Shown here: positions 8,788 through 16,501 of the stretch, piece after piece
Position numbering within the stretch: position 1 is the first letter of the stretch
Layout: every line of letters starts with the position of its first letter
Origin: Gemmatimonadota bacterium
Lineage (GTDB): Bacteria; Gemmatimonadota; Gemmatimonadetes; Longimicrobiales; Gaopeijiaceae
Direction of reading: 5' to 3'
Assembly (NCBI GenBank): GCA_022825135.1
Contig: JAJDYN010000040.1
Location: 1 to 64,000 of the forward strand
Length of the DNA stretch: 64,000 nucleotides
Made by a program: the position numbers and the translations under genes
Notes under the pieces: model-generated
Seen by the model: the letters and a program-made list of their open reading frames with translations, nothing else
Databases searched by the model: none
What the model was told of the DNA's origin: nothing

Positions 8788-9264
8788 TCACGCGTCGCCT
8801 GCGGTGTGCTCGACGATGTCCGCGCTCCAGGTGATGTCGATGGCGTCCCGCAGGCTCGCGGCCGTGGGGCACTTGTCGACATGGCTGGCGAGGGCCCGGT
8901 CGGTGGGAGCGCGCGACCCCTCGGGGATCGAGAGCCGGTAGTGAACGTGAATGCGCCTGAGCACCGGCAATCTGCCCGCCATCTCGTTGATTCCTTCCGC
9001 CCGGGCGCTGATCTGGTCCGGGGTGAGGCTGATCCCGCGCACCTCCAGTGCGCCGTTGAGGGTTCCGAGCAGTCACCCGCCCGCGGCGGCGACGACGTAA
9101 TCCACTGCGAGGGGCTGATCCGGTTCGCCATCGAGCCGGTAGTGGCTCTTGACCGGCCCGTGGACGCCGAGTTCGACCGTGGCTCCGGCAGGAAGCCGCC
9201 CGCGCCTGCGCGCGCCGGCCACCTTCTCGAATTCCACTCTGGACACGTAGAAGGGTTCGCTCAT
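8788..9264 (-). CDS. OsmC-family protein with in-frame TGA at the active-site cysteine: candidate selenoprotein
   Basis: Read through the TGA at 9075-9073, the frame gives a 158-residue OsmC/Ohr-like protein. OsmC proteins reduce organic hydroperoxides with a peroxidatic Cys in a helix (AAxxxC) and a second Cys further on. Residues 58-66 read VVAAAGG-U-LL, so the TGA (residue 64) replaces exactly that first Cys; the second is kept (DKCPTAAS, Cys132). The sequence after the TGA, LLGTLNGALEVRGISLTP, is normal OsmC sequence. A 6-bp hairpin with loop TGGAG follows at 9053-9037, as in bacterial SECIS elements. Start ATG 9264 lies behind GGGAGACCCGGAA. The gene follows a small CxxC protein and pgeF. 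The alternative is a nonsense mutation or sequencing error; the hairpin and the parallel case at 47373 argue against this. Confidence 0.85.
9037..9075 (-). other. Candidate bSECIS element with Sec UGA (osmC-like)
   Basis: TGA at 9075-9073 is followed after 19 nt by a perfect 6-bp stem, GCGCAC (9053-9048) and GTGCGC (9042-9037), closing a 5-nt loop TGGAG (9047-9043). There are 25 nt between the UGA and the loop, and G is at loop positions 2 and 3. This meets the published bacterial SECIS rules as I recall them: short stem, small loop with a G in its first two positions, loop 16-37 nt from the UGA. It would bind SelB. Stem and spacing are seen directly; function is inferred. Confidence 0.75.
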
Positions 9265-9280
9265 TTCCGGGTCTCCCGGT

Positions 9281-9547
9281 TCAGTTTGGTTGCTGGTCTG
9301 CGCTGTCTGGAGCCTGTGGCTCCCGGTCCTTGCGGTCCTCGTCCATCCGTCCGTCCGCGGCGTGCTCGAATCCCGGGCAGTGCGCCACCGGCAGGCGCGG
9401 GTAGCGCCGGAAGCGCGCATCGCCGGCCGAGAGCCGGCAGAGCCAGAAGATGGAGCCTCTCCGGTTGCCCGTCACCCTGCTGTGCGCGCACACCGAGCAG
9501 AGGCCCACCGAGGGGTCCGCGCGCAAGTCCTGCAAGGAGCGGTCCAC
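9281..9547 (-). CDS. Small CxxC protein of unknown function
   Basis: An 88-residue protein with an N-terminal motif LCSVCAHSRV, a second segment FWLCRLSAGDARFRRYPRLP, and AHCPGFE. The four spaced cysteines (about residues 17, 20, 37 and 57) suggest a small metal-binding, zinc-ribbon-like fold. The tail after residue 65 is highly polar. The GTG start at 9547 overlaps the pgeF stop (TAGTG) by 1 base, and the stop lies 16 bp before the OsmC-like start, so it sits inside a tight pgeF/small protein/osmC run. Short proteins with this cysteine layout recur, from memory, in Gemmatimonadota-like genomes, but I know no function. Confidence 0.7.
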   Translation of the reverse strand: MDRSLQDLRADPSVGLCSVCAHSRVTGNRRGSIFWLCRLSAGDARFRRYPRLPVAHCPGFEHAADGRMDEDRKDREPQAPDSADQQPN

Positions 9548-10395
9548 TAGAGCCGCTCCCGGCGATGGTCGTCGAGCCATTCCCCTCCCGGGGATCCGGA
9601 GTCGTCGGGTGTGATGCCCAGCACCGCGATCTGGCGCCCGGCGTCCCCGCCTCTGTGCGAGAAGAATGGCGCGTCCGCGCACCGGGTGCAAAACGTGGAG
9701 GTCGTCAGGTGTGCGGGAGCGGCGCCGGCGGCGAGGGCCCGATCGACCAGCACCCGCCGCAGATCGACCGGCTCGCCGGGGGAATCCGGCCGGGGCAGCC
9801 CCAGCGCCTCGTGTACTTCCCGTCCCACCTCGTAGCAGCGCCCGCAGATGGCCGGCCCCATGTGCATGCGGGCCTCGCGCGCATGGGTTCCGAAGTCCCG
9901 CTCCAGCATCGCGAGGCCCGCTTCCAGGATGCCGCCCGCCACCCCCCGCCACCCTGCGTGCAGCAACATCACGGCCCGCGCGCGGGGCGCGACCACGAAG
10001 ACGGGCACGCAGTCGGCCACGGAGACCGCGAGCAGCGTGCCCGCCCGCCGCGTGGCGTGTCCGTCGCACGGCGGGACCAGGAGCAGACCCGGCGGGGTCG
10101 CCTCGTGCAGGGTGACCGCGCACCCGTGTACCTGGCGGGCGTGAACCAGGCGGGCGCATCCCGTGTCCGTTGCCAGAGATTCCCACCGCTTCATCACCTC
10201 GCCCGCCGCCGCGTCCGTGAACAGTCCGAAGTCGGCGTCCCCGCCGGTCCGGACCGTGGTCCCCTGAACGACCCACGGAAAGGCGCGGGCCCACCCGGGG
10301 TGGACGCGCAGGGGAATCCGCCCCTGCCGAATCGCCTCCGTCACCGGGCGGGCGGGTTCGCGGTCCGAGGGGGCGCCTGACTGCGGATGGGGCAA
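9547..10395 (-). CDS. pgeF: Peptidoglycan editing factor / multicopper-oxidase-like purine phosphorylase (YfiH family)
   Basis: A 282-residue member of the YfiH (Cu-oxidase_4, formerly polyphenol oxidase) family. In E. coli the protein prevents misincorporation of non-canonical residues into peptidoglycan; related proteins have purine nucleoside phosphorylase and adenosine deaminase activity. Family signatures are present: VHGCAV, SVADCVPVFV with the metal-ligand Cys, MLLHAGWRGVAGGIL with the ligand His, and GPAICGRCYEVG. Start ATG 10395 gives a length close to the family norm plus a short N-terminal extension. It heads the minus-strand run pgeF/small CxxC/osmC/GT2 and diverges from the 2-oxoglutarate dehydrogenase gene. 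Confidence 0.9.
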   Translation of the reverse strand: MPHPQSGAPSDREPARPVTEAIRQGRIPLRVHPGWARAFPWVVQGTTVRTGGDADFGLFTDAAAGEVMKRWESLATDTGCARLVHARQVHGCAVTLHEATPPGLLLVPPCDGHATRRAGTLLAVSVADCVPVFVVAPRARAVMLLHAGWRGVAGGILEAGLAMLERDFGTHAREARMHMGPAICGRCYEVGREVHEALGLPRPDSPGEPVDLRRVLVDRALAAGAAPAHLTTSTFCTRCADAPFFSHRGGDAGRQIAVLGITPDDSGSPGGEWLDDHRRERL

Positions 10396-10418
10396 GCTCT
10401 CTCCGGGGGTAGCGAGGC

Positions 10419-10439
10419 GTACGGACGCGCGATCCGTAC
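10419..10439. promoter_or_regulatory. Inverted repeat in the pgeF/sucA divergent intergenic region
   Basis: GTACGGA (10419-10425) and TCCGTAC (10433-10439) are perfect 7-bp arms separated by 7 bp. The site is 24 bp upstream of pgeF and 73 bp upstream of the 2-oxoglutarate dehydrogenase start, in the only non-coding DNA between the two divergent genes. It could be an operator or a transcript hairpin; the sequence does not decide which. Confidence 0.3.
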
Positions 10440-10511
10440 AACTTGGAAGGTGTTGCGGTTATCTTCCACTCCCTCCAACGCTGCTGTCCGCACGGAAAGA
10501 TCTCGCGAGTC

Positions 10512-13500
10512 ATGCCGTCGTCCGAATTATTCACTGGGCCGAACGCCGGATACGTGGAGGAGTTGTTCCAACGGTATCTGGAGGATCCGGAGTCCGTATC
10601 CGCGCACTGGCGCTCGATTTTCTCGAAGGAAGCGGCTGAAAGGTCCCCATCACCCACCGCCTCGGCCGCGCGTACCATCCCCACAGCGGAGCGCCCGCCC
10701 CGCGCACCATCGCCCCGCCCCGCGCCCGCTCCGTCCGGTTCCGTTGAGCCATCCGGACGCCCGCTCAGCCCCTCCGAGGCTTCGCCCTCCGGGGACGCAC
10801 CCCCCCGTCCCGCTCCTCCATCCGCGCCCGCCGCGGAACGCAGTGCCACCCTGCGCGCGATGCAGGAGCTCCTCCACCTCGTCGCCCGGGCAACGTCCCT
10901 CGTGCAGGCCTTCCGCGACCACGGGCACCAGCTGGCCCGCATCGATCCGCTCGGGAGCGATCCCCCGGGACACCCGCAGCTCGATCCCTCCTTCTTCGGC
11001 ACCAGCATGGAGCAGCTCGAGGCACTCCCTGCGTCCACCGTTCTCGGCGACGATGGCGATGAACGGGTACCGGACTACCTGAAGCGGCTTGAGCGCGCCT
11101 GGTGCGGGTCCATCGGGTACCAGTTCGAGCACCTGGAATCGCCGGAACGGGTGCGCTGGCTCTGGAGCCAGGTGGAATCGGGCGCCCACGCGCAGCCCCT
11201 GACCCGGGAAGAGCAGGTGGAACTGCTGATCCGGCTGGCCCGGGTGGAAGGTCTCGAACAGTTCCTGCACCGGGTCTATCCGGGGCAGGTGCGGTTTTCC
11301 CTCGAGGGCAACGACATGCTCGTGCCCATGGTCGATCTGGTGCTCGAGGTGGCGGCGGCGCGCGGATGCCGGGAAGTCGTCATGGGGATGGCCCACCGGG
11401 GCCGGCTGAACGTGCTCGCGCACAGCGTCGGCGTCGGCTACGACGAGATCCTGCGCCAGTTCGAGGGCGCGGCCCCGGCCCAGGACGGCATCCTCACCCT
11501 TCCCGACGACGAGAGCGGGATCGGCGACGTGAAATACCATCACGGCGCCACCCGCGACCACGTCCTGCGCGACGGAAGCACGGTGCGGGTTACCCTCGCC
11601 CCCAACCCGAGTCACCTGGAGTTCGTCAACCCGGTGGTGGCGGGGCTGGCACGGGCACGCCAGTTCGCGGGTCCCCGTCAGGATGACCGGCAGGATACGG
11701 CCGCGGTCGTGCCGCTCCTCATCCACGGCGACGCCGCCTTCGCGGCCGAGGGCGTGGTGGCCGAGTCGCTCAACCTGGCCCGGCTGGCGGGATACGCGAC
11801 GGGCGGGGTGGTCCACCTGATCGTGAACAATCAGATCGGCTTCACCACCGACCCGGAACAGGGACGCTCCACCCGGTACGCTTCGGATCTGGCCAAGGGC
11901 TACGACATCCCGGTCCTGCGCGTGAACGCCGACGATCCTCCCGCGTGCCTCACCGCGATGCGCCTGGCGATGGCATACCGGGCGGAATTCCACGACGACA
12001 TCGTGGTGGACCTGATCGGGTATCGGCGCCACGGGCACAACGAAGGGGACGACCCGGGCTACACCCAGCCGCGCCTGTACCAGCGCATTCGGGCGCATCC
12101 CACCGTGTTCACTCTGTATTCCGAGGCGCTGGTGAAGGCCGGGATCGTGACCGCCGACGAGGTCGCGGCGGCCCGCAGCGACGTCACCGATCGCCTGCGG
12201 CAGGCGCTGGTGGCGGCCAGCGCGGCGAAGCCCTCCGCTGCTGGCGGACGGGCCGGGACCGGTTCATCGAAACCGTCCGCGGATGCCGCAGGGGAGGGCG
12301 ACGGGGACCCGGCGGAATCCCGGGACCGGGATTCCGGCCCGCCCCCCGTCCCGTTTGCGGCCCTCGCGGAGATCAACGCCGCCTCGATGGCGGTGCCGGA
12401 GGGCTTCTCCGTCAACCGCAAGCTGCGCCGGCAGCTGGACAGGAGCCGGGCCGGCTTCACCGCGGAATCGTCGCTCGACTGGGCCCACGCCGAGGTGCTC
12501 GCCCTGGGTTCGCTGCTCCGCGGCGGGATTCCCGTCCGCTTCAGCGGGCAGGACGCGCAGCGCGGCACGTTCAGCCATCGCCACCTCGTCTTCCACGACG
12601 CCGACACCGGCTCGTCGCACGCGCCGCTGGCGGCCCTGCGGGGCGCCCGCTTCGAGATCCACAACTCCCCGCTGTCGGAGACCGCAGTGCTGGGCTTCGA
12701 GTACGGATACAGCGTGGGCGCGGACCGCGATCTCGTCATCTGGGAAGCGCAGTTCGGCGACTTCGCCAACGTGGCCCAGCCCGTCATCGACCAGTTCGTG
12801 GTGTCGGGACAGGCGAAATGGGGACAGCTTTCGCGGCTCGTGCTGCTCCTGCCGCACGGCTACGAAGGGCGCGGCCCGGAGCACTCGAGCGCTCGCCTGG
12901 AGCGCTTCCTGCAGATGTGCGCCGGCGGCAACATGCGGATCGCCAACCCCACCACGTCCGCCCAGTACTTCCACCTGCTGCGCCGCCAGGCGCACACCCC
13001 CGAGCGTCCGCTTGTGGTCATGACCCCGAAGAGCCTTCTGCGCCACAAGCTGGCCCGCTCGCGGGCCTCGGAGCTCGCCGCCGGGGGCTTCCGGGCGGTG
13101 CTGGCCGAAAACGCGGGGGACGAAGCCCGCAGGTCCGCGACCCGGCTCATCCTCTGCAGCGGCAAGGTCTGTTACGATCTGCTCGCGAGCGAGGAGCGCG
13201 CCAATGCGCGGGATGTGGTGCTGGCCAGGGTCGAGCAGCTCTATCCGTTCCCGCGGCGCGAGATCGCGGAGTTGCTGGCGGGCCTCCCGGCCCTGAGAGA
13301 GGTCGTGTGGACACAGGAGGAACCCCGCAACATGGGGGCGCGCCCGTATGTCGCACCCCTCCTGCGGGCGCTCATGCCCGAAACCCTGACGTTACGTCAG
13401 GTTGCCCGTCCCGAGTGGTCCAGCCCGGCCGAGGGCAAGATGTCCGACCACATGAAGGGCCAGCGGCGCATCATCCGGGAGGCGTTCGCGGAACAGGCGT

Positions 13501-13520
13501 CCTCCCTCACCAGCCGATAG
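10512..13520 (+). CDS. sucA: 2-oxoglutarate dehydrogenase E1 component
   Basis: Thiamine-diphosphate-dependent decarboxylase of the TCA-cycle 2-oxoglutarate dehydrogenase complex, which passes a succinyl group to the E2 lipoyl domain. The 1002-residue product starts with the E1o N-terminal helix (GYVEELFQRYLEDPESVSAHW), then a Pro/Ala/Ser-rich linker at about 42-112, then the catalytic core with MGMAHRGRLNVLAH near 291, HGDAAFAAEGVVAESL, and GHNEGDDPGYTQP near 507 for ThDP/Mg binding. A second low-complexity stretch (about 572-613) precedes the C-terminal half. No E2-like acyltransferase domain is visible, so this is a plain E1, not the fused Kgd form. ATG 10512 is preferred over an earlier in-frame ATG because the family begins there. 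No E2 or E3 gene is in the window. Confidence 0.95.
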   Translation: MPSSELFTGPNAGYVEELFQRYLEDPESVSAHWRSIFSKEAAERSPSPTASAARTIPTAERPPRAPSPRPAPAPSGSVEPSGRPLSPSEASPSGDAPPRPAPPSAPAAERSATLRAMQELLHLVARATSLVQAFRDHGHQLARIDPLGSDPPGHPQLDPSFFGTSMEQLEALPASTVLGDDGDERVPDYLKRLERAWCGSIGYQFEHLESPERVRWLWSQVESGAHAQPLTREEQVELLIRLARVEGLEQFLHRVYPGQVRFSLEGNDMLVPMVDLVLEVAAARGCREVVMGMAHRGRLNVLAHSVGVGYDEILRQFEGAAPAQDGILTLPDDESGIGDVKYHHGATRDHVLRDGSTVRVTLAPNPSHLEFVNPVVAGLARARQFAGPRQDDRQDTAAVVPLLIHGDAAFAAEGVVAESLNLARLAGYATGGVVHLIVNNQIGFTTDPEQGRSTRYASDLAKGYDIPVLRVNADDPPACLTAMRLAMAYRAEFHDDIVVDLIGYRRHGHNEGDDPGYTQPRLYQRIRAHPTVFTLYSEALVKAGIVTADEVAAARSDVTDRLRQALVAASAAKPSAAGGRAGTGSSKPSADAAGEGDGDPAESRDRDSGPPPVPFAALAEINAASMAVPEGFSVNRKLRRQLDRSRAGFTAESSLDWAHAEVLALGSLLRGGIPVRFSGQDAQRGTFSHRHLVFHDADTGSSHAPLAALRGARFEIHNSPLSETAVLGFEYGYSVGADRDLVIWEAQFGDFANVAQPVIDQFVVSGQAKWGQLSRLVLLLPHGYEGRGPEHSSARLERFLQMCAGGNMRIANPTTSAQYFHLLRRQAHTPERPLVVMTPKSLLRHKLARSRASELAAGGFRAVLAENAGDEARRSATRLILCSGKVCYDLLASEERANARDVVLARVEQLYPFPRREIAELLAGLPALREVVWTQEEPRNMGARPYVAPLLRALMPETLTLRQVARPEWSSPAEGKMSDHMKGQRRIIREAFAEQASSLTSR

Positions 13521-15360
13521 CGTAGGCCACGCGCCGGGGATCGGCTCCGGCCATGAGCGTCCCCGTCCGGGCATCCAGCGTGATTCCCTGGATGCTGCCG
13601 AAGGCGTATCCGGGCGACAACTCCACGGTGTATCCGAGCCCCTCGAGGGACTGGACGACGCTGCCGGGCAGTCGATCCTCGAGGCTGAACCGGACATCCG
13701 CGCCCGGCTGGTAGAAGTTGGGCACCCCGCGCAGCGTGAAGCGGGGCGCGGCGATGGCTTCCTGGATCGGCATCCCGAAGTCGAGCAGGTTCACCAGCAC
13801 CTGAAACTGGGTCTGGCCGATCGTCTCGCCGCCCGGCGTTCCCAGCGCCGCATGGAAGCGCCCGTCCCGGAGCACGATGATGGGGGAGTTGTTGAGGATC
13901 GGAATCTGCCCCCCTCGGACATAGTTGACGTTGTCGGGGTAGGGCGACGTCGAGCCGATGCGGGTCCCGTTGTTGAAGGTGAGGCCGGTGTTGCCGACAA
14001 CCACCCCCGTGCCGAAGCCTCCGCCGTGCGTGGGCGTGGCCGCGATGACGTTGCCGAACCGGTCCGCGATGGAAAAGCTGGTCGTGCTTCCGTCGTACGA
14101 TTGCTCGGCAAAGTGCCCCCGTGAGCGCTCCGCCACCCCCGAGTCCGCCGCCCGCCCGCCCGGCTGGAGCACCTCGACCCGCGCCGGATTGCCGGCGGCC
14201 GGGTACGCCATCACCTGCGAAGGATCGATGAGGGAGCGGCGCGCCGACGCGTAGTCCTTCGAGAGCATCTCGTCGACGGGCACGTCGACCAGAGCCGGAT
14301 CCGCCACGTAGGCATAGATGTCCGCCTTCGCGACCTTGATCGCCTCCGCCAGCAGGTGGATGGTCTCGGCGCTTCCGGGGCCGAGCGCCCCGAGGTCGAA
14401 GCCCTCGACGAGATTCAGCTGCATCGTCACCTCGAGACCGCCCCGGGACGTGGGCGGACTGGTGTACACGTCGTAGCCCCGGTAGGTGGTGTGCACCGGT
14501 TCCGCCCAGATGGGCTCGTAGCGCGCGAAGTCCTCCATGGTGAAGTCGCCGCCGTTCTCGCTGTAGAAGCGCGCCATCTCCTCGGCGATGTCGCCGCGGT
14601 AGAACCGCTCGAAGGCCGCCTGGAGCGCGTCCGAGCGCGTCTTCCCGGCCGCCAGCGCCATCTGTTCCGCTTCGACCACCTTCCGCAGCGTGTTCGCCAG
14701 ATCGGGCATGCGGAAGTTCTCGCCGGGCTCGGGCACCCTGCCCCGCGGCAGGAACATCCTCCGGCTCGACGGGAAGCTCTCGAAGAGTTTCTCGTGGGAC
14801 TCGATGGCCGCCACCACCGATGCCTCGATGGGATGGCCGTTCTCGGCGTAGTCGATGGCCGGGGCGAGCACCTGGTCCAGGCTCATGGTGCCGAAGCGAT
14901 CGAGCAGCGCGATCCATCCTCCGAAGAGGCCCGGGACGACCCCCGCGTGGATCCCCTTGTTCAGCTCCTCGGCCGTGCGGCTCGCGGGATCGATGGCCAG
15001 GGGAGCGGCGCCGGTCGCCCCGAGCGAGTACACGCGGTCCGAGACGCGGTCGTACAGGGTCACGAACCCGTTCCCGGCCATCCCGGACATCTGGGGCCGC
15101 ACCACGTTCAGGGTGGCGAGCGTCGCGACGGCGGCATCGGCGGCGTTGCCTCCGGCCATGAGCATCCGGAGGCCGGACATCGACGCCAGTGGGTGACCTG
15201 CCGTAACCAGGCCGTTGGGACCGGGCACCGCGGGCCGGTGCGCCGCCCGGTCGAGGTGCCGCGCGAGGCCCCTGTCCTGCGCTGCCGCGCCCCCGGGGAG
15301 AACGAGGAGCGCCAGTGCCGCGGCGAAGAGCGCCGCCGTCGAGGTCGAGAAACTCTTCAT
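13507..15360 (-). CDS. ggt: Gamma-glutamyltransferase, secreted
   Basis: Hydrolyses or transfers the gamma-glutamyl group of glutathione and related peptides, normally in the periplasm. The 617-residue precursor begins with a clear signal peptide (MKSFSTSTAALFAAALALLV, cleavage after GGAAAQ). The Ntn-hydrolase autoprocessing site is STTSFSIADRFGNV near residue 424, where the second Thr should become the N-terminal nucleophile of the small subunit. GTPGGETIGQTQFQVLVNLLDFG further on is also typical. ATG 15360 lies behind AAGGCAGGA. The stop overlaps the convergent sucA stop by 14 bp. It fits the peptide-scavenging theme of the window. Confidence 0.94.
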   Translation of the reverse strand: MKSFSTSTAALFAAALALLVLPGGAAAQDRGLARHLDRAAHRPAVPGPNGLVTAGHPLASMSGLRMLMAGGNAADAAVATLATLNVVRPQMSGMAGNGFVTLYDRVSDRVYSLGATGAAPLAIDPASRTAEELNKGIHAGVVPGLFGGWIALLDRFGTMSLDQVLAPAIDYAENGHPIEASVVAAIESHEKLFESFPSSRRMFLPRGRVPEPGENFRMPDLANTLRKVVEAEQMALAAGKTRSDALQAAFERFYRGDIAEEMARFYSENGGDFTMEDFARYEPIWAEPVHTTYRGYDVYTSPPTSRGGLEVTMQLNLVEGFDLGALGPGSAETIHLLAEAIKVAKADIYAYVADPALVDVPVDEMLSKDYASARRSLIDPSQVMAYPAAGNPARVEVLQPGGRAADSGVAERSRGHFAEQSYDGSTTSFSIADRFGNVIAATPTHGGGFGTGVVVGNTGLTFNNGTRIGSTSPYPDNVNYVRGGQIPILNNSPIIVLRDGRFHAALGTPGGETIGQTQFQVLVNLLDFGMPIQEAIAAPRFTLRGVPNFYQPGADVRFSLEDRLPGSVVQSLEGLGYTVELSPGYAFGSIQGITLDARTGTLMAGADPRRVAYAIGW

Positions 15361-15500
15361 CAGATCCTGCCTTTCAAGGCTGAGACAGCGACCTGCCCCG
15401 GGTGCGGGGGCGAGCCGATCCGACGCCAATCTGGCATTCCGGCGCTCCGGCTGCCAGACTCAACGCTCCCCGAATCCGACTCGAGCGGAGCAGCCGCCGG

Positions 15501-16373
15501 ATGTCCGGATCCGCGCCGCCGAACCCCCTTGGCCCACCGCTCATGGACCCTGCCCTCCCCATCAGCCTGGCCCGTCCCCTGGCCTTCCTCGACCTCGAGA
15601 CCACCGGTCTGAACCGAAGCGAGGACCGCGTCGTCGAACTGGCGCTGCTCATCCTGTATCCGGATGGCCGGATCGTGGACAGGGTCCGCCGCTTCAACCC
15701 GGAAATGCCCATCCCCCCGGAGGCCTCCGCGGTCCACGGCATCAGCGACGCCGACGTCGCGGACGAAGCCCCCTTCCGGAGCCGGGCGCGCAGCCTGGCC
15801 GGTCTGCTGGAGGGATGCGATCTGGCCGGGTTCAACATCCGCGGCTTCGACCTGCACATCCTGCTCGAGGAGTTCCGGCGCGCGGCGGTCCCATTCGACC
15901 TGAAGGATCGCCGGCTCATCGACGCCCAGGCGATCTTCCACCGGGAGGAGCCGCGCGATCTGGCCGCCGCCGCCCGCTTCTACGTCCACGAAGAGCACGA
16001 CGGCGCCCACAGCGCCCGGGCGGACGTGCGCATGACCGCCCGCGTTCTCGCCGCGCAGCTTGCCCGCTACCCGAATCTTCCGGGCGACATCGGCGGCCTC
16101 CACGCCTATTGCGACGAGTTCAGGCCCTTCCTGACGGAGTTCCGGAAGTGGTTCTCGGGCGACGACCTCGAGAGCTACGTCTTCGCCCGCGGAAAGCACC
16201 GCGGGAAGCGCCTGTCGGAAGTGGCGGCGAACGCGGCCGACTACCTTGACTGGATGCTGACGGCCAGCGACATGCCCGGCGACGTGCTCGACGCGGTTCG
16301 GGAGGCACTCGAACGGTTCGGCGGGCGCGCACCATCCGGGGGCGGCGCCGAACCTCCGGAGTGGGGTTTCTGA
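15501..16373 (+). CDS. DnaQ-like 3'-5' exonuclease (DEDDh) with ExoX-like C-terminus
   Basis: A 290-residue exonuclease of the DNA polymerase III epsilon superfamily. All three motifs are visible: Exo I FLDLETTGLN (Asp31, Glu33), Exo II FNIRGFDLHIL near 113, and Exo III HSARADVRMT near 170 with the DEDDh His. A C-terminal segment, FARGKHRGKRLSEVAANAADYLDWML, resembles the small domain found after ExoX-type exonucleases. The start at 15501 follows GGAG with 11-12 nt spacing; ATG 15543 (15 codons shorter) is the alternative. It is divergent from ggt. A role in repair or proofreading is likely; being separate from a polymerase gene, it need not be the replicative epsilon subunit. Confidence 0.88.
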   Translation: MSGSAPPNPLGPPLMDPALPISLARPLAFLDLETTGLNRSEDRVVELALLILYPDGRIVDRVRRFNPEMPIPPEASAVHGISDADVADEAPFRSRARSLAGLLEGCDLAGFNIRGFDLHILLEEFRRAAVPFDLKDRRLIDAQAIFHREEPRDLAAAARFYVHEEHDGAHSARADVRMTARVLAAQLARYPNLPGDIGGLHAYCDEFRPFLTEFRKWFSGDDLESYVFARGKHRGKRLSEVAANAADYLDWMLTASDMPGDVLDAVREALERFGGRAPSGGGAEPPEWGF

Positions 16374-16501
16374 CGTTCGTCGGCTTGCACCGAACCGGCG
16401 CGGATACGATTCTTTTTCGGGCCGTCAACAGTGCCGGAAACGGCGTCTCCCGTCTCATCCCTCGCCGTCCGGCCGGGTCTCTTCGTGTCAGGAGAATCAG
16501 C

